The position numbers and the translations under genes were made by a program. The notes under the pieces were generated by a model. It did not search any database and was not told where the DNA came from. It saw only the letters and a list, made by a program, of their open reading frames with translations. A stretch of 64,000 nucleotides of DNA from Anaerolineae bacterium (lineage in GTDB: Bacteria > Chloroflexota > Anaerolineae > Aggregatilineales > Phototrophicaceae): assembly GCA_019912965.1 (NCBI GenBank), contig JAIOHM010000022.1, forward strand, positions 62,001-126,000, given 5' to 3'. Within the stretch, counting starts at the first letter, position 1. Every line of letters starts with the position of its first letter. Below are positions 9,012 through 18,864 of the stretch, in pieces.

Positions 9012-9833
9012 ATGTCGCACACACCAAACGACGCACCACCACCTGATCTGCGTATTGTCCTGACCGATAGTTTACGTCCCCATGAAGAACATGATTCCCA
9101 GCGTTCATTACCATTAATCGAACGTCTCCAAACGGAAGCAATCGTTATCAACCCGCCGATTGTCAGCCAAATGGGTGCAAGCCAATATGTTGTTCTGGAT
9201 GGCGCAAATCGCTTCCATGCCTTCTCCCATTTGGGCTATCCACATATTTTGGTGCAGGTGGCCGCATACGAAGGTGGCTACGTAGAACTCAAAACCTGGC
9301 GGCATTTAGTGTGCGACTGGGAAGCAACAATATTTCTTTCCCATCTCAACAAGATTCCTGACATAGAAATAATTGATGGCCAGAACATAGATGCTATCGC
9401 TCATATTATTTTCAAAGATGGTCGTATTATGGCAATACGGACAGCAGTAGAAAATACACATGAACGGAATGCGGCTCTACGCAAAGTTGTAGCAGTTTAT
9501 CAACGTAACGCTACCCTGCACCGGACGGCACTCACTGAACCTGATGATATTTGGCCGCTATACCCAACATCCATTGCCCTTATAGCCTTTCCTGATTATC
9601 AGCCAAGCGATATCATCGCCGCCGCCCGTTACAAAGCCTATCTACCACCGGGAATCAGCCGTCACATCATTCACGGGCGTGCCCTCCGACTAAATTATCC
9701 TCTCGATGCATTACGTGACCCAAACATGCGGCTAAGCGAGAAAAATCTTCAACTCGCTAGATGGACACAACACAAACTGGAAAATCGGCACGTTCGCTAT
9801 TATGCTGAAGCCACCTACCAGTTCGATGAGTAG
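9012..9833 (+). CDS. ParB/Srx-fold protein resembling SbnI/SerK free-serine kinases
   Basis: 273 residues. The N-terminal half shows the ParB/Srx-like pattern: PHEEHDSQRSLPLIERLQ, then an effector strand with NPPIV, then YVVLDGANRFHAFSHLGYPH. The order HE..D...L...NPPIV...LDG.NR matches the SbnI and archaeal SerK group, which phosphorylate free L-serine; some members also act as regulators. The C-terminal half (LKTWRHLVCDW onward) is less conserved. It heads a run of five same-strand genes with short gaps, next to an ACT-domain gene, which would suit amino-acid sensing. Activity on serine is inference; a DNA-binding role is the alternative. Confidence 0.65.
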   Translation: MSHTPNDAPPPDLRIVLTDSLRPHEEHDSQRSLPLIERLQTEAIVINPPIVSQMGASQYVVLDGANRFHAFSHLGYPHILVQVAAYEGGYVELKTWRHLVCDWEATIFLSHLNKIPDIEIIDGQNIDAIAHIIFKDGRIMAIRTAVENTHERNAALRKVVAVYQRNATLHRTALTEPDDIWPLYPTSIALIAFPDYQPSDIIAAARYKAYLPPGISRHIIHGRALRLNYPLDALRDPNMRLSEKNLQLARWTQHKLENRHVRYYAEATYQFDE

Positions 9834-9847
9834 AGAGTGGCAATTTC

Positions 9848-10279
9848 ATGCAAACAGTTGAGCAAGTGCTTGCCCAGACAAAGCTATATACTGATGAAAC
9901 AGATTATGCTGTATTGCATCTACCTGCTACCGCCATCATGGTAGCCGCAGGGATCATTGCAGAAATTAGCGAGCCTTTCTGTACACTTGTGGTAGACAAA
10001 AATGAAGTTACCCTGATTATCCCTAATGAAGCAATAGGTGACTTCGCAAAACGCTTGCATAAACACGATACAGCAGAAAAATTATACAGACTCATCACAT
10101 TAGATATTGAGCTGGACATGGATCTGATTGGCTTTATGGCACGAATAAGCACAGCTTTAGCTTCAAATGGCGTGTCCATTCTACCTATCGCTGCTTTCTC
10201 GCGCGACCACATCCTGGTCCCGGCCCCTCAATTTTCGATAGCAATGCAGACACTCGAAAAACTCATATCAGGCCAATAA
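9848..10279 (+). CDS. ACT-domain protein (small-molecule sensor)
   Basis: 143 residues with two ACT-like halves. One is around YAVLHLPATAIMVAAGIIAEISEPFCTLVV. The other is LITLDIELDMDLIGFMARISTALASNGVSILPIAAFSRDHILVP, which has the usual beta-alpha-beta-beta-alpha-beta spacing. Proteins of this type bind amino acids and regulate partners. There is no catalytic or DNA-binding domain. It follows the SerK/ParB-like gene after 14 bases, suggesting that they are expressed together. What it binds is unknown. Confidence 0.75.
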   Translation: MQTVEQVLAQTKLYTDETDYAVLHLPATAIMVAAGIIAEISEPFCTLVVDKNEVTLIIPNEAIGDFAKRLHKHDTAEKLYRLITLDIELDMDLIGFMARISTALASNGVSILPIAAFSRDHILVPAPQFSIAMQTLEKLISGQ

Positions 10280-10286
10280 CGTACCT

Positions 10287-10646
10287 ATGGAAATTCCAAT
10301 TTTCCCAACTGACCGCGCCCCTCTTCCCAAAGACAAGGTGCATATCGAAGAAGTAATCATTACACCCTACCCGGATCGATTTCGGGTTCACATTAATGTT
10401 GTTATCACTCCTTTTATGGAACGCCCCAATCTACTGCTGGTTGCCCATAATGAAGAAGATCAGATCGTCAGCGAACTCAACATCATCGAAACTATGCATC
10501 ATAATATGGAATTTACACTCCACATCCGCAATGTGAGTGATCCAGCGGGCATTTACACACTGACGGTTGATTTATTCTACGACACACGCAATCCCCCCCA
10601 TGATCAGCGAATTGAAACATTCGTTATTCCCGATGGTGAAAGCTAA
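10287..10646 (+). CDS. Unknown 119-residue beta-rich protein
   Basis: Seven bases after the ACT gene. The pattern of alternating hydrophobic residues (DRFRVHINVVITPF, PNLLLVAHNEEDQIVSELNI, MEFTLHIRN, GIYTLTVDLFYDT) predicts a beta sandwich of Ig type. There is no signal peptide, membrane span or catalytic motif. The position between an ACT gene and a JAMM protease gene suggests an accessory or substrate role, but this is only context. No C-terminal GG is present, so it is not an obvious ubiquitin-like substrate for the JAMM enzyme. Confidence 0.7.
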   Translation: MEIPIFPTDRAPLPKDKVHIEEVIITPYPDRFRVHINVVITPFMERPNLLLVAHNEEDQIVSELNIIETMHHNMEFTLHIRNVSDPAGIYTLTVDLFYDTRNPPHDQRIETFVIPDGES

Positions 10647-10658
10647 CGAGATACCCTT

Positions 10659-11204
10659 ATGTACCTCTGGTTAAGTCGTGAACATGCACAAACCATTCAG
10701 CAACATGCCCTTGATGCATCCCCATGCGAAGTGTGTGGAATAATTGCCGGGCTTAATCAGCGAACGTCAAAAGTCATTCCCCTACCCAACATCGCCGATA
10801 ATCCACAACAGAACTATCATATCGATGACTGTGCATTTTCAGAAGTTTTCTTTCAACTCCAGCGCGAGGGTCTATCGCTACTGGCTTTTTATCACTCACA
10901 CCCAACTGGTGACCCCATTCCGTCACCAACTGATATTAAACAGGTGACTTATGATGATGTCCCTTATTTAATCATTGGTCTTCGACGGGAACCAAGTTTT
11001 GCGGCTTGGTCGATTCAATGGGATAAAGTTACACCTGTTGATCTATATATAGGTAATCAGATACCATTTCAGGCTGAACCATCGTTCTCCCAAGTGCAAC
11101 GGATAGCAATAATTATGGCAGTAGCAATTGCTTTTGCGTTTATGATAATTTTATCTTTATCGTTGCTTCCGCCAGCACCTATTATTATCACATCCGTGCC
11201 TTAA
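10659..11204 (+). CDS. Membrane-anchored JAMM (MPN+) metallopeptidase, M67 family
   Basis: 181 residues. The JAMM zinc site is complete: Glu24 (CEVCGIIAG), His79 and His81 (YHSHPTG), Ser89 and Asp92 (PSPTD), matching HxHPx6Sx2D. Bacterial relatives remove C-terminal amino acids or peptides from sulfur-carrier proteins such as CysO. Unusually, it has a C-terminal membrane span (IAIIMAVAIAFAFMIILSLSLL), which would hold the protease domain on the inner face. No ThiS/MoaD-like carrier is nearby. The upstream beta-rich protein is the only obvious candidate partner. Confidence 0.85.
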   Translation: MYLWLSREHAQTIQQHALDASPCEVCGIIAGLNQRTSKVIPLPNIADNPQQNYHIDDCAFSEVFFQLQREGLSLLAFYHSHPTGDPIPSPTDIKQVTYDDVPYLIIGLRREPSFAAWSIQWDKVTPVDLYIGNQIPFQAEPSFSQVQRIAIIMAVAIAFAFMIILSLSLLPPAPIIITSVP

Positions 11205-11224
11205 AGAAAGTTCAGTCCAAGTCT

Positions 11225-12046
11225 ATGCTTATCACATCCATTCTCGTCATGATTATTGGTCTGGTTACAGGTGGCATTGTCAATGCCTTAGCCGATGATT
11301 TGCCCCACTACCGTCGTCCAGGTTTACCCCGTTATCCAGATGGCACCCCTCGGCCTATTGGGGCATGGCTTGGAATAACTGCCTTTTTACTCAACCTGCG
11401 CGCATCGCCGAGTGGGGTAAAGCTTTCCTGGCGCTACCCACTGACAGAAATCGCAACCATTTGTGCCATGCTCTTAACAACAATCACCAAAAGTGGCACT
11501 CCGGATGTTAGCAGCACACAACTTGTTTTCTGGCTAGTCTACATGGGAATTTTTGTGCTTATTACGGTCATAGACATTGAGCACAAATTAATTCTGTTTT
11601 CGGTAATCATTCCATCATCCATACTGGCTGTTCTGGATGCAATCATCACACCAGTGCAACATGAACCAAACTTGCAACGCGCCCTATTGGGTGGTGCGGT
11701 GGGTTTCGGGACATTTTTCCTGCTGTATGTAGGCGGAATACTGTATGTATATGTTGCTAATCAGCTTCAGGGGCGAAATATCACAGAAGTCGCATTTGGT
11801 TATGGAGATGTGATGATGGCAACACTCAGCGGGCTTATGCTAGGTCTGGAAGCTATCATTTTTGCTATGTTCATCACTATATTTCTCGGAGCCCTTGGGG
11901 CACTCATTTATCTAGTTGGACAACGGTTAGCTGGAAAACGTTATAACATGTTTACCGCCTTACCCTATGGCCCCTACATCGTACTAGGGACAGCTATCAT
12001 GCTTCTGTTCAGCAGTCAGGTACGAATCCTGCTCGTCGGGTATTAG
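11225..12046 (+). CDS. Prepilin-type aspartyl peptidase (A24 family)
   Basis: 273 residues with about seven membrane helices. The two catalytic aspartates of the A24 family are visible: Asp in ITVIDIEHKLI and the GXGD-like EVAFGYGDVMMATLSG. The N-terminal cytoplasmic loop lacks the Cys tetrad of classic PilD, having PGLPRYPDGTPRPIGAW instead, so N-methylation is less sure than peptidase activity. No pilin genes are in the window. It is the last gene of the 9012-12046 run, 20 bases after the JAMM gene. Confidence 0.87.
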   Translation: MLITSILVMIIGLVTGGIVNALADDLPHYRRPGLPRYPDGTPRPIGAWLGITAFLLNLRASPSGVKLSWRYPLTEIATICAMLLTTITKSGTPDVSSTQLVFWLVYMGIFVLITVIDIEHKLILFSVIIPSSILAVLDAIITPVQHEPNLQRALLGGAVGFGTFFLLYVGGILYVYVANQLQGRNITEVAFGYGDVMMATLSGLMLGLEAIIFAMFITIFLGALGALIYLVGQRLAGKRYNMFTALPYGPYIVLGTAIMLLFSSQVRILLVGY

Positions 12047-12069
12047 ACAGATGTAGCGGGCTTTTCACC

Positions 12070-13173
12070 TTAAGCAACTTGATGAGATGGACGCTCGATA
12101 ATTCCACCACCAAGCACAACATCGCCATCGTAAACGACCGCACCCTGCCCTGGAGTGATATCACGCAATGATGCATCAAACTGTACCGACATACGAGAAT
12201 CAGGTAAAGCTTCAATCCAAGCAGGTACAGCAGATGCCTTATAGCGAATTTTGACCTGTGCCTGAAACAGCCCGGATGGTGCCTCACCACTCACCCAATT
12301 CACCCGTTTGGCTGTCAGATGATCTCGTCCCAATTCATCAGCAGTTCCAACTATTACTGAGTTTTCCTGCGGATTGATGCCAACTACGTATAATGGCTCA
12401 TGGCTGTTAACACCCAATCCCTTACGTTGCCCAATAGTGTAATTCACAATGCCGTTATGTTCCCCCAGAACCTCACCATTGCGACTAACGATTGGCCCAT
12501 CAGCCATCACATCGGGCGCATGATCGCTCAGAAAACGGCGATAGTTATTGTCCCCAATGAAGCATAAATCCTGACTATCTTTCTTACTGGCGGTTGGAAG
12601 TCCAAACTTCTCAGCGAGTTTTCGCACTTCCGCCTTTGGGTACTCACCAACTGGAAACAAAGCATGTGCCAATTGCTGTTGGCCTAATACACTCAATACA
12701 TAGCTCTGATCCTTATGATCATCCACTGCCTTTTTAAGCAAGTAACGCCCATCCTCGGCTTGTGCCACTCGTGCATAATGCCCGGTTGCCAGATAGTCCG
12801 CATCTAGTGCCAGCGCATTTTGTTGCAGAAATTGAAACCGAATCTGGCGGTTACATTCCAAGCAGGGATTCGGTGTAACACCCTGACGATGCTGGTCGAT
12901 AAAAAACTCTACAATTGTGTTCCGAAAAACTTCTTTTGTGTCCAGCACATAAAAAGGAATACCCAGTTTAGCCGCAATCCGACGTGCATCAGACATCTGG
13001 TCAGGTGTACAGCAGCGGTTATGTGCTCCCCCAGCCATTGTTTCCTCAGACCAAAGGCGCATCATCATCCCGACTACATCATAACCCTGTTCCACCAACA
13101 GGGCCGCCGCAACCGAGCTATCCACCCCGCCACTCATCGCAACCACAACCCGAATATCCGCTTTATTACTCAC
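12070..13173 (-). CDS. mnmA: tRNA-specific 2-thiouridylase MnmA
   Basis: 367 residues, normal length. It thiolates U34 of tRNA for Lys, Glu and Gln. The N-terminal PP-loop ATPase has SGGVDSS; the first catalytic Cys region is CNPCLECNRQIRF, and the second is KKDSQDLCFIGDNNYRRFL. The tRNA-binding and beta-barrel domains follow (YTIGQRKGLGV, PGQGAVVYDGDVVLGGGII). It overlaps iscS by four bases (ATGA), so the sulfur donor and the thiolase are made together, consistent with IscS passing persulfide sulfur to MnmA. Confidence 0.97.
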   Translation of the reverse strand: MSNKADIRVVVAMSGGVDSSVAAALLVEQGYDVVGMMMRLWSEETMAGGAHNRCCTPDQMSDARRIAAKLGIPFYVLDTKEVFRNTIVEFFIDQHRQGVTPNPCLECNRQIRFQFLQQNALALDADYLATGHYARVAQAEDGRYLLKKAVDDHKDQSYVLSVLGQQQLAHALFPVGEYPKAEVRKLAEKFGLPTASKKDSQDLCFIGDNNYRRFLSDHAPDVMADGPIVSRNGEVLGEHNGIVNYTIGQRKGLGVNSHEPLYVVGINPQENSVIVGTADELGRDHLTAKRVNWVSGEAPSGLFQAQVKIRYKASAVPAWIEALPDSRMSVQFDASLRDITPGQGAVVYDGDVVLGGGIIERPSHQVA

Positions 13174-14348
13174 AGTACCATCTCGCTATTCAATTTACGC
13201 ACTTTTTCAACGACTTCAACCAGCACATCAATTGCATAGTCAATATCTGATTCGGTCGTTTGACGCCCAACCGTTAGGCGCAAACTACCCAGTGCTTCTT
13301 TCGGTGTATAGTCCATTGCCAAGAGCACTTCAGTCGGTTCGGGATTTCCGGTTTTGCAGGCAGAGCCACCACTGGCAGCTATACCTCGCATATCCAAATG
13401 CATAAGCAATGTATTGCTTTCCACGCCTTCAATTATAAAGCTGGCATGACTGGGAAGCCGCTGTTCAGGATGCCCTGTCAATATACAACCCGGCACACGA
13501 TGGAGAACACCATCAATCAGTTGGTTACGACGTTTCTGATAATGGTCAACATGAATTGGAAGTTCTTCATAAGCCAGTTCCAATGCCTTTGCCATTCCGA
13601 CAATAAATGGCACATTATGCGTTCCAGCGCGGCGATTTTCTTCATGGCTTCCACCACTTTGGTTTGGAACCAGATCAATCCCTTCCCGCATGTACAGTGC
13701 CCCTACCCCTTTCGGGCCATAGAATTTGTGGGCAGAGATACTCAATATATCAACCCCAAGGGCCATTACATCAAGGGACAACTGACCTGCGGCCTGAACA
13801 GCATCGGTATGCAACAATATCTCCTGAGCTTTTGCCGCTGCTCCCAATTGTGATATTGGCTGAACAGTACCCACTTCATTGTTGGCATATATGACCGTTG
13901 CGAGAGTGGTGTTATTCCGAATTGACTGAATAAAATCTTCAACCGAAACTGCTCCAAATCGATTCACAGGCAAAATAGTATCCTGGAAATCCATGATTGT
14001 GGTCAACTGCTGAATGGTTTTGATGACCGCCGCATGTTCAATCGGTGTTGTAATCAGATGTTGTCCCTTACCATGCTGTCGTGCTGCCCAAGCTACCCCT
14101 CGAATCGCGAGATTATCGCTTTCTGAGCCACCACTTGTGAAGACGACTTCGGATGGCTTGCAATTGAATACACCCGCAATCGTTTCGCGCGCAGACTCAA
14201 CCGCTGCCTCAGCCTTGCGACCAAAACCATGCATCGATGATGGATTACCATACACCTCAGCAAAATAAGGCAGCATGGCTTCCACTACACGCGGATCAGC
14301 AGGAGTCGAAGCTGAATAGTCGAGGTAAACGGTACGCCGGGCAGGCAT
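13170..14348 (-). CDS. iscS: Cysteine desulfurase (IscS/NifS type)
   Basis: 392 residues, a PLP-dependent class V aminotransferase fold. The start RTVYLDYSASTPADPRV, PLP-Lys region ISAHKFYGPKGVG and catalytic loop SGGSACKTG (Cys331) are all intact. It converts cysteine to alanine and holds sulfur as a persulfide. Its operon partner is mnmA, so tRNA thiolation is its likely main task here. A separate suf operon with its own sufS handles cluster assembly, although sharing cannot be excluded. The short loop after the Cys is unlike E. coli IscS, which has a longer, more flexible one. Confidence 0.95.
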   Translation of the reverse strand: MPARRTVYLDYSASTPADPRVVEAMLPYFAEVYGNPSSMHGFGRKAEAAVESARETIAGVFNCKPSEVVFTSGGSESDNLAIRGVAWAARQHGKGQHLITTPIEHAAVIKTIQQLTTIMDFQDTILPVNRFGAVSVEDFIQSIRNNTTLATVIYANNEVGTVQPISQLGAAAKAQEILLHTDAVQAAGQLSLDVMALGVDILSISAHKFYGPKGVGALYMREGIDLVPNQSGGSHEENRRAGTHNVPFIVGMAKALELAYEELPIHVDHYQKRRNQLIDGVLHRVPGCILTGHPEQRLPSHASFIIEGVESNTLLMHLDMRGIAASGGSACKTGNPEPTEVLLAMDYTPKEALGSLRLTVGRQTTESDIDYAIDVLVEVVEKVRKLNSEMVL

Positions 14349-15925
<1,577 letters not shown>

Positions 15926-15961
15926 CGGTTAAAGCGGCGAACAAAACGAAAGGGAATTCAG

Positions 15962-17422
15962 TTGGCTAAGAACATCAATGACAAACGGACAAAAATTGTC
16001 GCCACTATTGGCCCAGCATCTCGCGATGAAGAAATTATTCGCCAGATGATTCGCGGCGGCATGAACGTGGCACGCATTAACTTCTCACATGGCGACCATG
16101 ACACACATGGGGAGACGATTGACCGTGTTCGCCGCATCGCTCGTGAAGAAAACGCCGTAATTGCAATCCTGTGCGACATTCAGGGGCCGAAAATCCGTAT
16201 TGGCAAAGTCGCCAACGAACCCCTTATGCTCAACAAGGGAGATCGGGTTACATTCACGCTGGATAAAGTACCCGGCGAGAATGGCTTGATCTCCCTGCCC
16301 CATCCAGAATTTGTACGCGACATCAAAAGCGGAATGCAGCTTCTTCTGGATGATGGCAATCTGGAACTTATAGTTGTCCAAACCATATCTAATGGTCTGG
16401 TGTGTGAGGTTGTGGTAGGCGGCCCTCTGAGTTCCCGTAAAGGGGTAATGGCACCCACAGCCCGACTTTCACTCTCGGCGATCACTGAAAAAGACCGTCA
16501 GGATATCGAGTTTGCTCTCAAGAAGGAAACCGAATATCTGGCAATGTCTTTTGTTCGCTCGGAAGAAGACATCCGCGAAATGCGCTGGTTGCTGCGGCAT
16601 CTGGGTGGAGAAGTAGCGGTTGTCGCCAAGATCGAAAAACATGAGGCGCTGGAAAATATCGAAAGCATTATCGCTGTTTCGGATGCGATCATGGTTGCGC
16701 GTGGTGACCTAGGCGTGGAAACCCCGGCAGAAGAAGTTCCGTTTCATCAGAAACGCATCATCCAGCTTTGCAATGTCGCCAGCAAACCGGTCATCACTGC
16801 GACACAGATGCTCAATTCGATGGTCGATAATCCACGACCAACACGTGCGGAAGCCAGCGATGTGTATAACGCTATTCTGGATGGCACGGATGCGGTCATG
16901 TTGAGCAACGAAACCGCGGCAGGCAAGTATCCAGTTACAGCGGTTGAGACCATGGCTCGCATTGCAGTGATTGCTGAACAAAGTGTTTGGGCTAACCGCA
17001 CCGGGCCAAACCAGATCTATAAACCAAATGCAGAGGGCCACGAAGCAATTTCCGACGCAATCAGCCAGTCAACCTGCCAGATTGCAGAAGCACTTGGATC
17101 AAAGGCCATTGTGACTTCAACATTGACGGGTTACACAGCGCGCCGGGTGGCGAAGGAACGCCCCAGAACGCCAATTCTCTGTGTAACACCAAACGAACTC
17201 ACCTATCATCGAATGGCACTGGTTTGGGGTGTTCAACCGCTTCTCATCCCTGAGTTTCATACCATTGATGAGATGATTTCCACTGTCATAAAAGCGGCAC
17301 TGGATGAGAATCTCGTAGTGCGCGGCGACAGCCTTATCATCATCGCAGGTGTTCCGTTCGGCATTGGGGGACAGACTAATTTCCTGAAAATTCACACCGT
17401 CGGGGAAAGTTCCGAATTCTAA
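15962..17422 (+). CDS. pyk: Pyruvate kinase
   Basis: 486 residues. It transfers phosphate from PEP to ADP, the last step of glycolysis, directly downstream of eno. Visible: KIVATIGPASRDEE, the substrate loop GGMNVARINFSHGDHDTH, CDIQGPKIRIG, the active-site signature AVVAKIEKHEALENI, MVARGDLGVE, and the regulatory C-terminal domain (TLTGYTARRVAKERPRTPILCVTP). The start is a TTG with AGGGA six bases upstream; no ATG fits the family start. It lacks the extra PEP-utiliser-like domain of some bacillary forms. Confidence 0.97.
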   Translation: MAKNINDKRTKIVATIGPASRDEEIIRQMIRGGMNVARINFSHGDHDTHGETIDRVRRIAREENAVIAILCDIQGPKIRIGKVANEPLMLNKGDRVTFTLDKVPGENGLISLPHPEFVRDIKSGMQLLLDDGNLELIVVQTISNGLVCEVVVGGPLSSRKGVMAPTARLSLSAITEKDRQDIEFALKKETEYLAMSFVRSEEDIREMRWLLRHLGGEVAVVAKIEKHEALENIESIIAVSDAIMVARGDLGVETPAEEVPFHQKRIIQLCNVASKPVITATQMLNSMVDNPRPTRAEASDVYNAILDGTDAVMLSNETAAGKYPVTAVETMARIAVIAEQSVWANRTGPNQIYKPNAEGHEAISDAISQSTCQIAEALGSKAIVTSTLTGYTARRVAKERPRTPILCVTPNELTYHRMALVWGVQPLLIPEFHTIDEMISTVIKAALDENLVVRGDSLIIIAGVPFGIGGQTNFLKIHTVGESSEF

Positions 17423-17453
17423 TCAATTGTCCTTATGAACACGCGCACGCACA

Positions 17454-18035
17454 TTAGTATTCGTCCCCTTCGACGAATTCCAGTGCTTCAGCCGTGCGCG
17501 TGTTATTCCCCCGCACAGATCGCGGTTCTTCTGGAACACTTGCCGGACGCACCTGACGAAGCACCCCGGCATGTTGTTCGGCAGTATGGGCGGGTTGGGG
17601 TGTTGTGCAGTATGGGCAAAGCTGCCACGAAAGTTCGAGCATTTGACGGCAGTGAACACAGGATTTCTTCAATCGCGTGAAACAATTTGGGCAAGCCTGC
17701 CAATTTTCCTGAATACGTTGGCCGCATCCCGGACAGGTTGGTTTCTCTTCAATTTCCTGAAGCAATGCTTCTTCTTCCAACGACCGTTCGTAGGCTTCCC
17801 CTAATGTCTCACGAGGACGCAAAAACAGATAGATGAGCAGCCCCGGCACGGTCAAGACCGCCACCATAAAGGCTACACCAATCTGTGCCAGCGTATCCCG
17901 CGAACGGGCGCGCATATCCCGATAAGCCCAGATAATCATCGCCAACCAGAATGCCGCCAAAACAACAACACCATAAATTGTGATAAGCACAATGGTATCA
18001 TCGGATAATCCCAGGCCAGCGAGTACATCGTTCAT
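17454..18035 (-). CDS. Membrane protein with double zinc ribbon
   Basis: 193 residues. Two membrane helices at the N-terminus (IVLITIYGVVVLAAFWLAMIIWAY and IGVAFMVAVLTVPGLLIYLFL) are followed by a cytoplasmic part. That part holds CPGCGQRIQENWQACPNC and CVHCRQMLELSWQLCPYC, a double zinc-ribbon of the DZANK kind. The C-terminal tail is polar and acidic. The zinc ribbons suggest protein or nucleic-acid contacts, but the function is not known. It is divergent from radC and convergent with pyk. Confidence 0.8.
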   Translation of the reverse strand: MNDVLAGLGLSDDTIVLITIYGVVVLAAFWLAMIIWAYRDMRARSRDTLAQIGVAFMVAVLTVPGLLIYLFLRPRETLGEAYERSLEEEALLQEIEEKPTCPGCGQRIQENWQACPNCFTRLKKSCVHCRQMLELSWQLCPYCTTPQPAHTAEQHAGVLRQVRPASVPEEPRSVRGNNTRTAEALEFVEGDEY

Positions 18036-18126
18036 GCTGCAAACTCCCGCAAAATCAGATGTCTAAAAGTCAGTATAGCAGTCGGATTAGGGCTGCGCCA
18101 CTTGCGCTTATGATACAATCAAAGCA

Positions 18127-18861
18127 GTGAAATCTTACCCTGAAAGCCACATCCAGATGTCAGCCGACCCATCTAAAACGAAACGTTCGCTCCACGATCT
18201 CCCCCAGAGCGAACGCCCTCGTGAACGATTGATGACTTACGGCGCAAAATCTCTCTCGACAACTGAACTACTGGCAATCATCCTTCGCACAGGCACGGCA
18301 AGCGAAAATGTATTGCATATGGCAGAGCGGATTTTAGCCCACTTTAAAGGTCTACAAGGAATAGCACAAGCATCACAGGCTGATCTGGAACAAATTCCCG
18401 GATTAGGGGCAGCAAAGGCAATGCAGATTATTGCAACAGTTGAGCTGGCTCACCGTTTCATGACCAGCCCACCTGATGAACGTCCGGTTGTTCGGACGGC
18501 AACAGACGCCGCACGACTTGTGATGGATATGAGTCATCTTCAACAAGAACACGTAAGAATTATTCTCGTCGATACCGGACAGCGAGTCATTCACATCTCG
18601 CCGATTTATATTGGGACATTGAATGCTTCAATTCTACGCACTGCCGAGATTTTTCGAGAAGCCATCAACCGCAACAGTCCAGGATTTATTCTGGTTCATA
18701 ATCACCCGTCCGGCAATCCAGACCCTTCGCCAGAAGACATTGAATTTACGCGAAATTTAATCGCTGCTGGTCAATTACTGGATATTCAGGTGATTGACCA
18801 CATTATCATTGGGAATCCTGGCTGGTTTTCGATGCGGGAGGCCAAACTGGCATTCAAGTAA
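18127..18861 (+). CDS. radC: DNA repair protein RadC family (JAMM fold)
   Basis: 244 residues. An N-terminal helix-hairpin-helix region (LSTTELLAIILRTG, LEQIPGLGAAKAMQI) is followed by the JAMM/MPN domain with HNHPSGNPDPSPED, the RadC signature. Cellular function is unsettled; the name is historical. The GTG at 18127 gives the longest product. TACAAT at 18115-18120 would put the transcript start almost exactly on that GTG, so a leaderless message is possible. The alternative start is the ATG at 18160 (MSADPSK). Confidence 0.93.
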   Translation: MKSYPESHIQMSADPSKTKRSLHDLPQSERPRERLMTYGAKSLSTTELLAIILRTGTASENVLHMAERILAHFKGLQGIAQASQADLEQIPGLGAAKAMQIIATVELAHRFMTSPPDERPVVRTATDAARLVMDMSHLQQEHVRIILVDTGQRVIHISPIYIGTLNASILRTAEIFREAINRNSPGFILVHNHPSGNPDPSPEDIEFTRNLIAAGQLLDIQVIDHIIIGNPGWFSMREAKLAFK

Positions 18862-18864
18862 ACC

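Noticed and set aside
10287..11204. Ubiquitin-like conjugation system (beta-rich protein plus JAMM)
   Set aside because: The 119-residue protein has no C-terminal Gly-Gly, and no E1 or E2-like gene is nearby.
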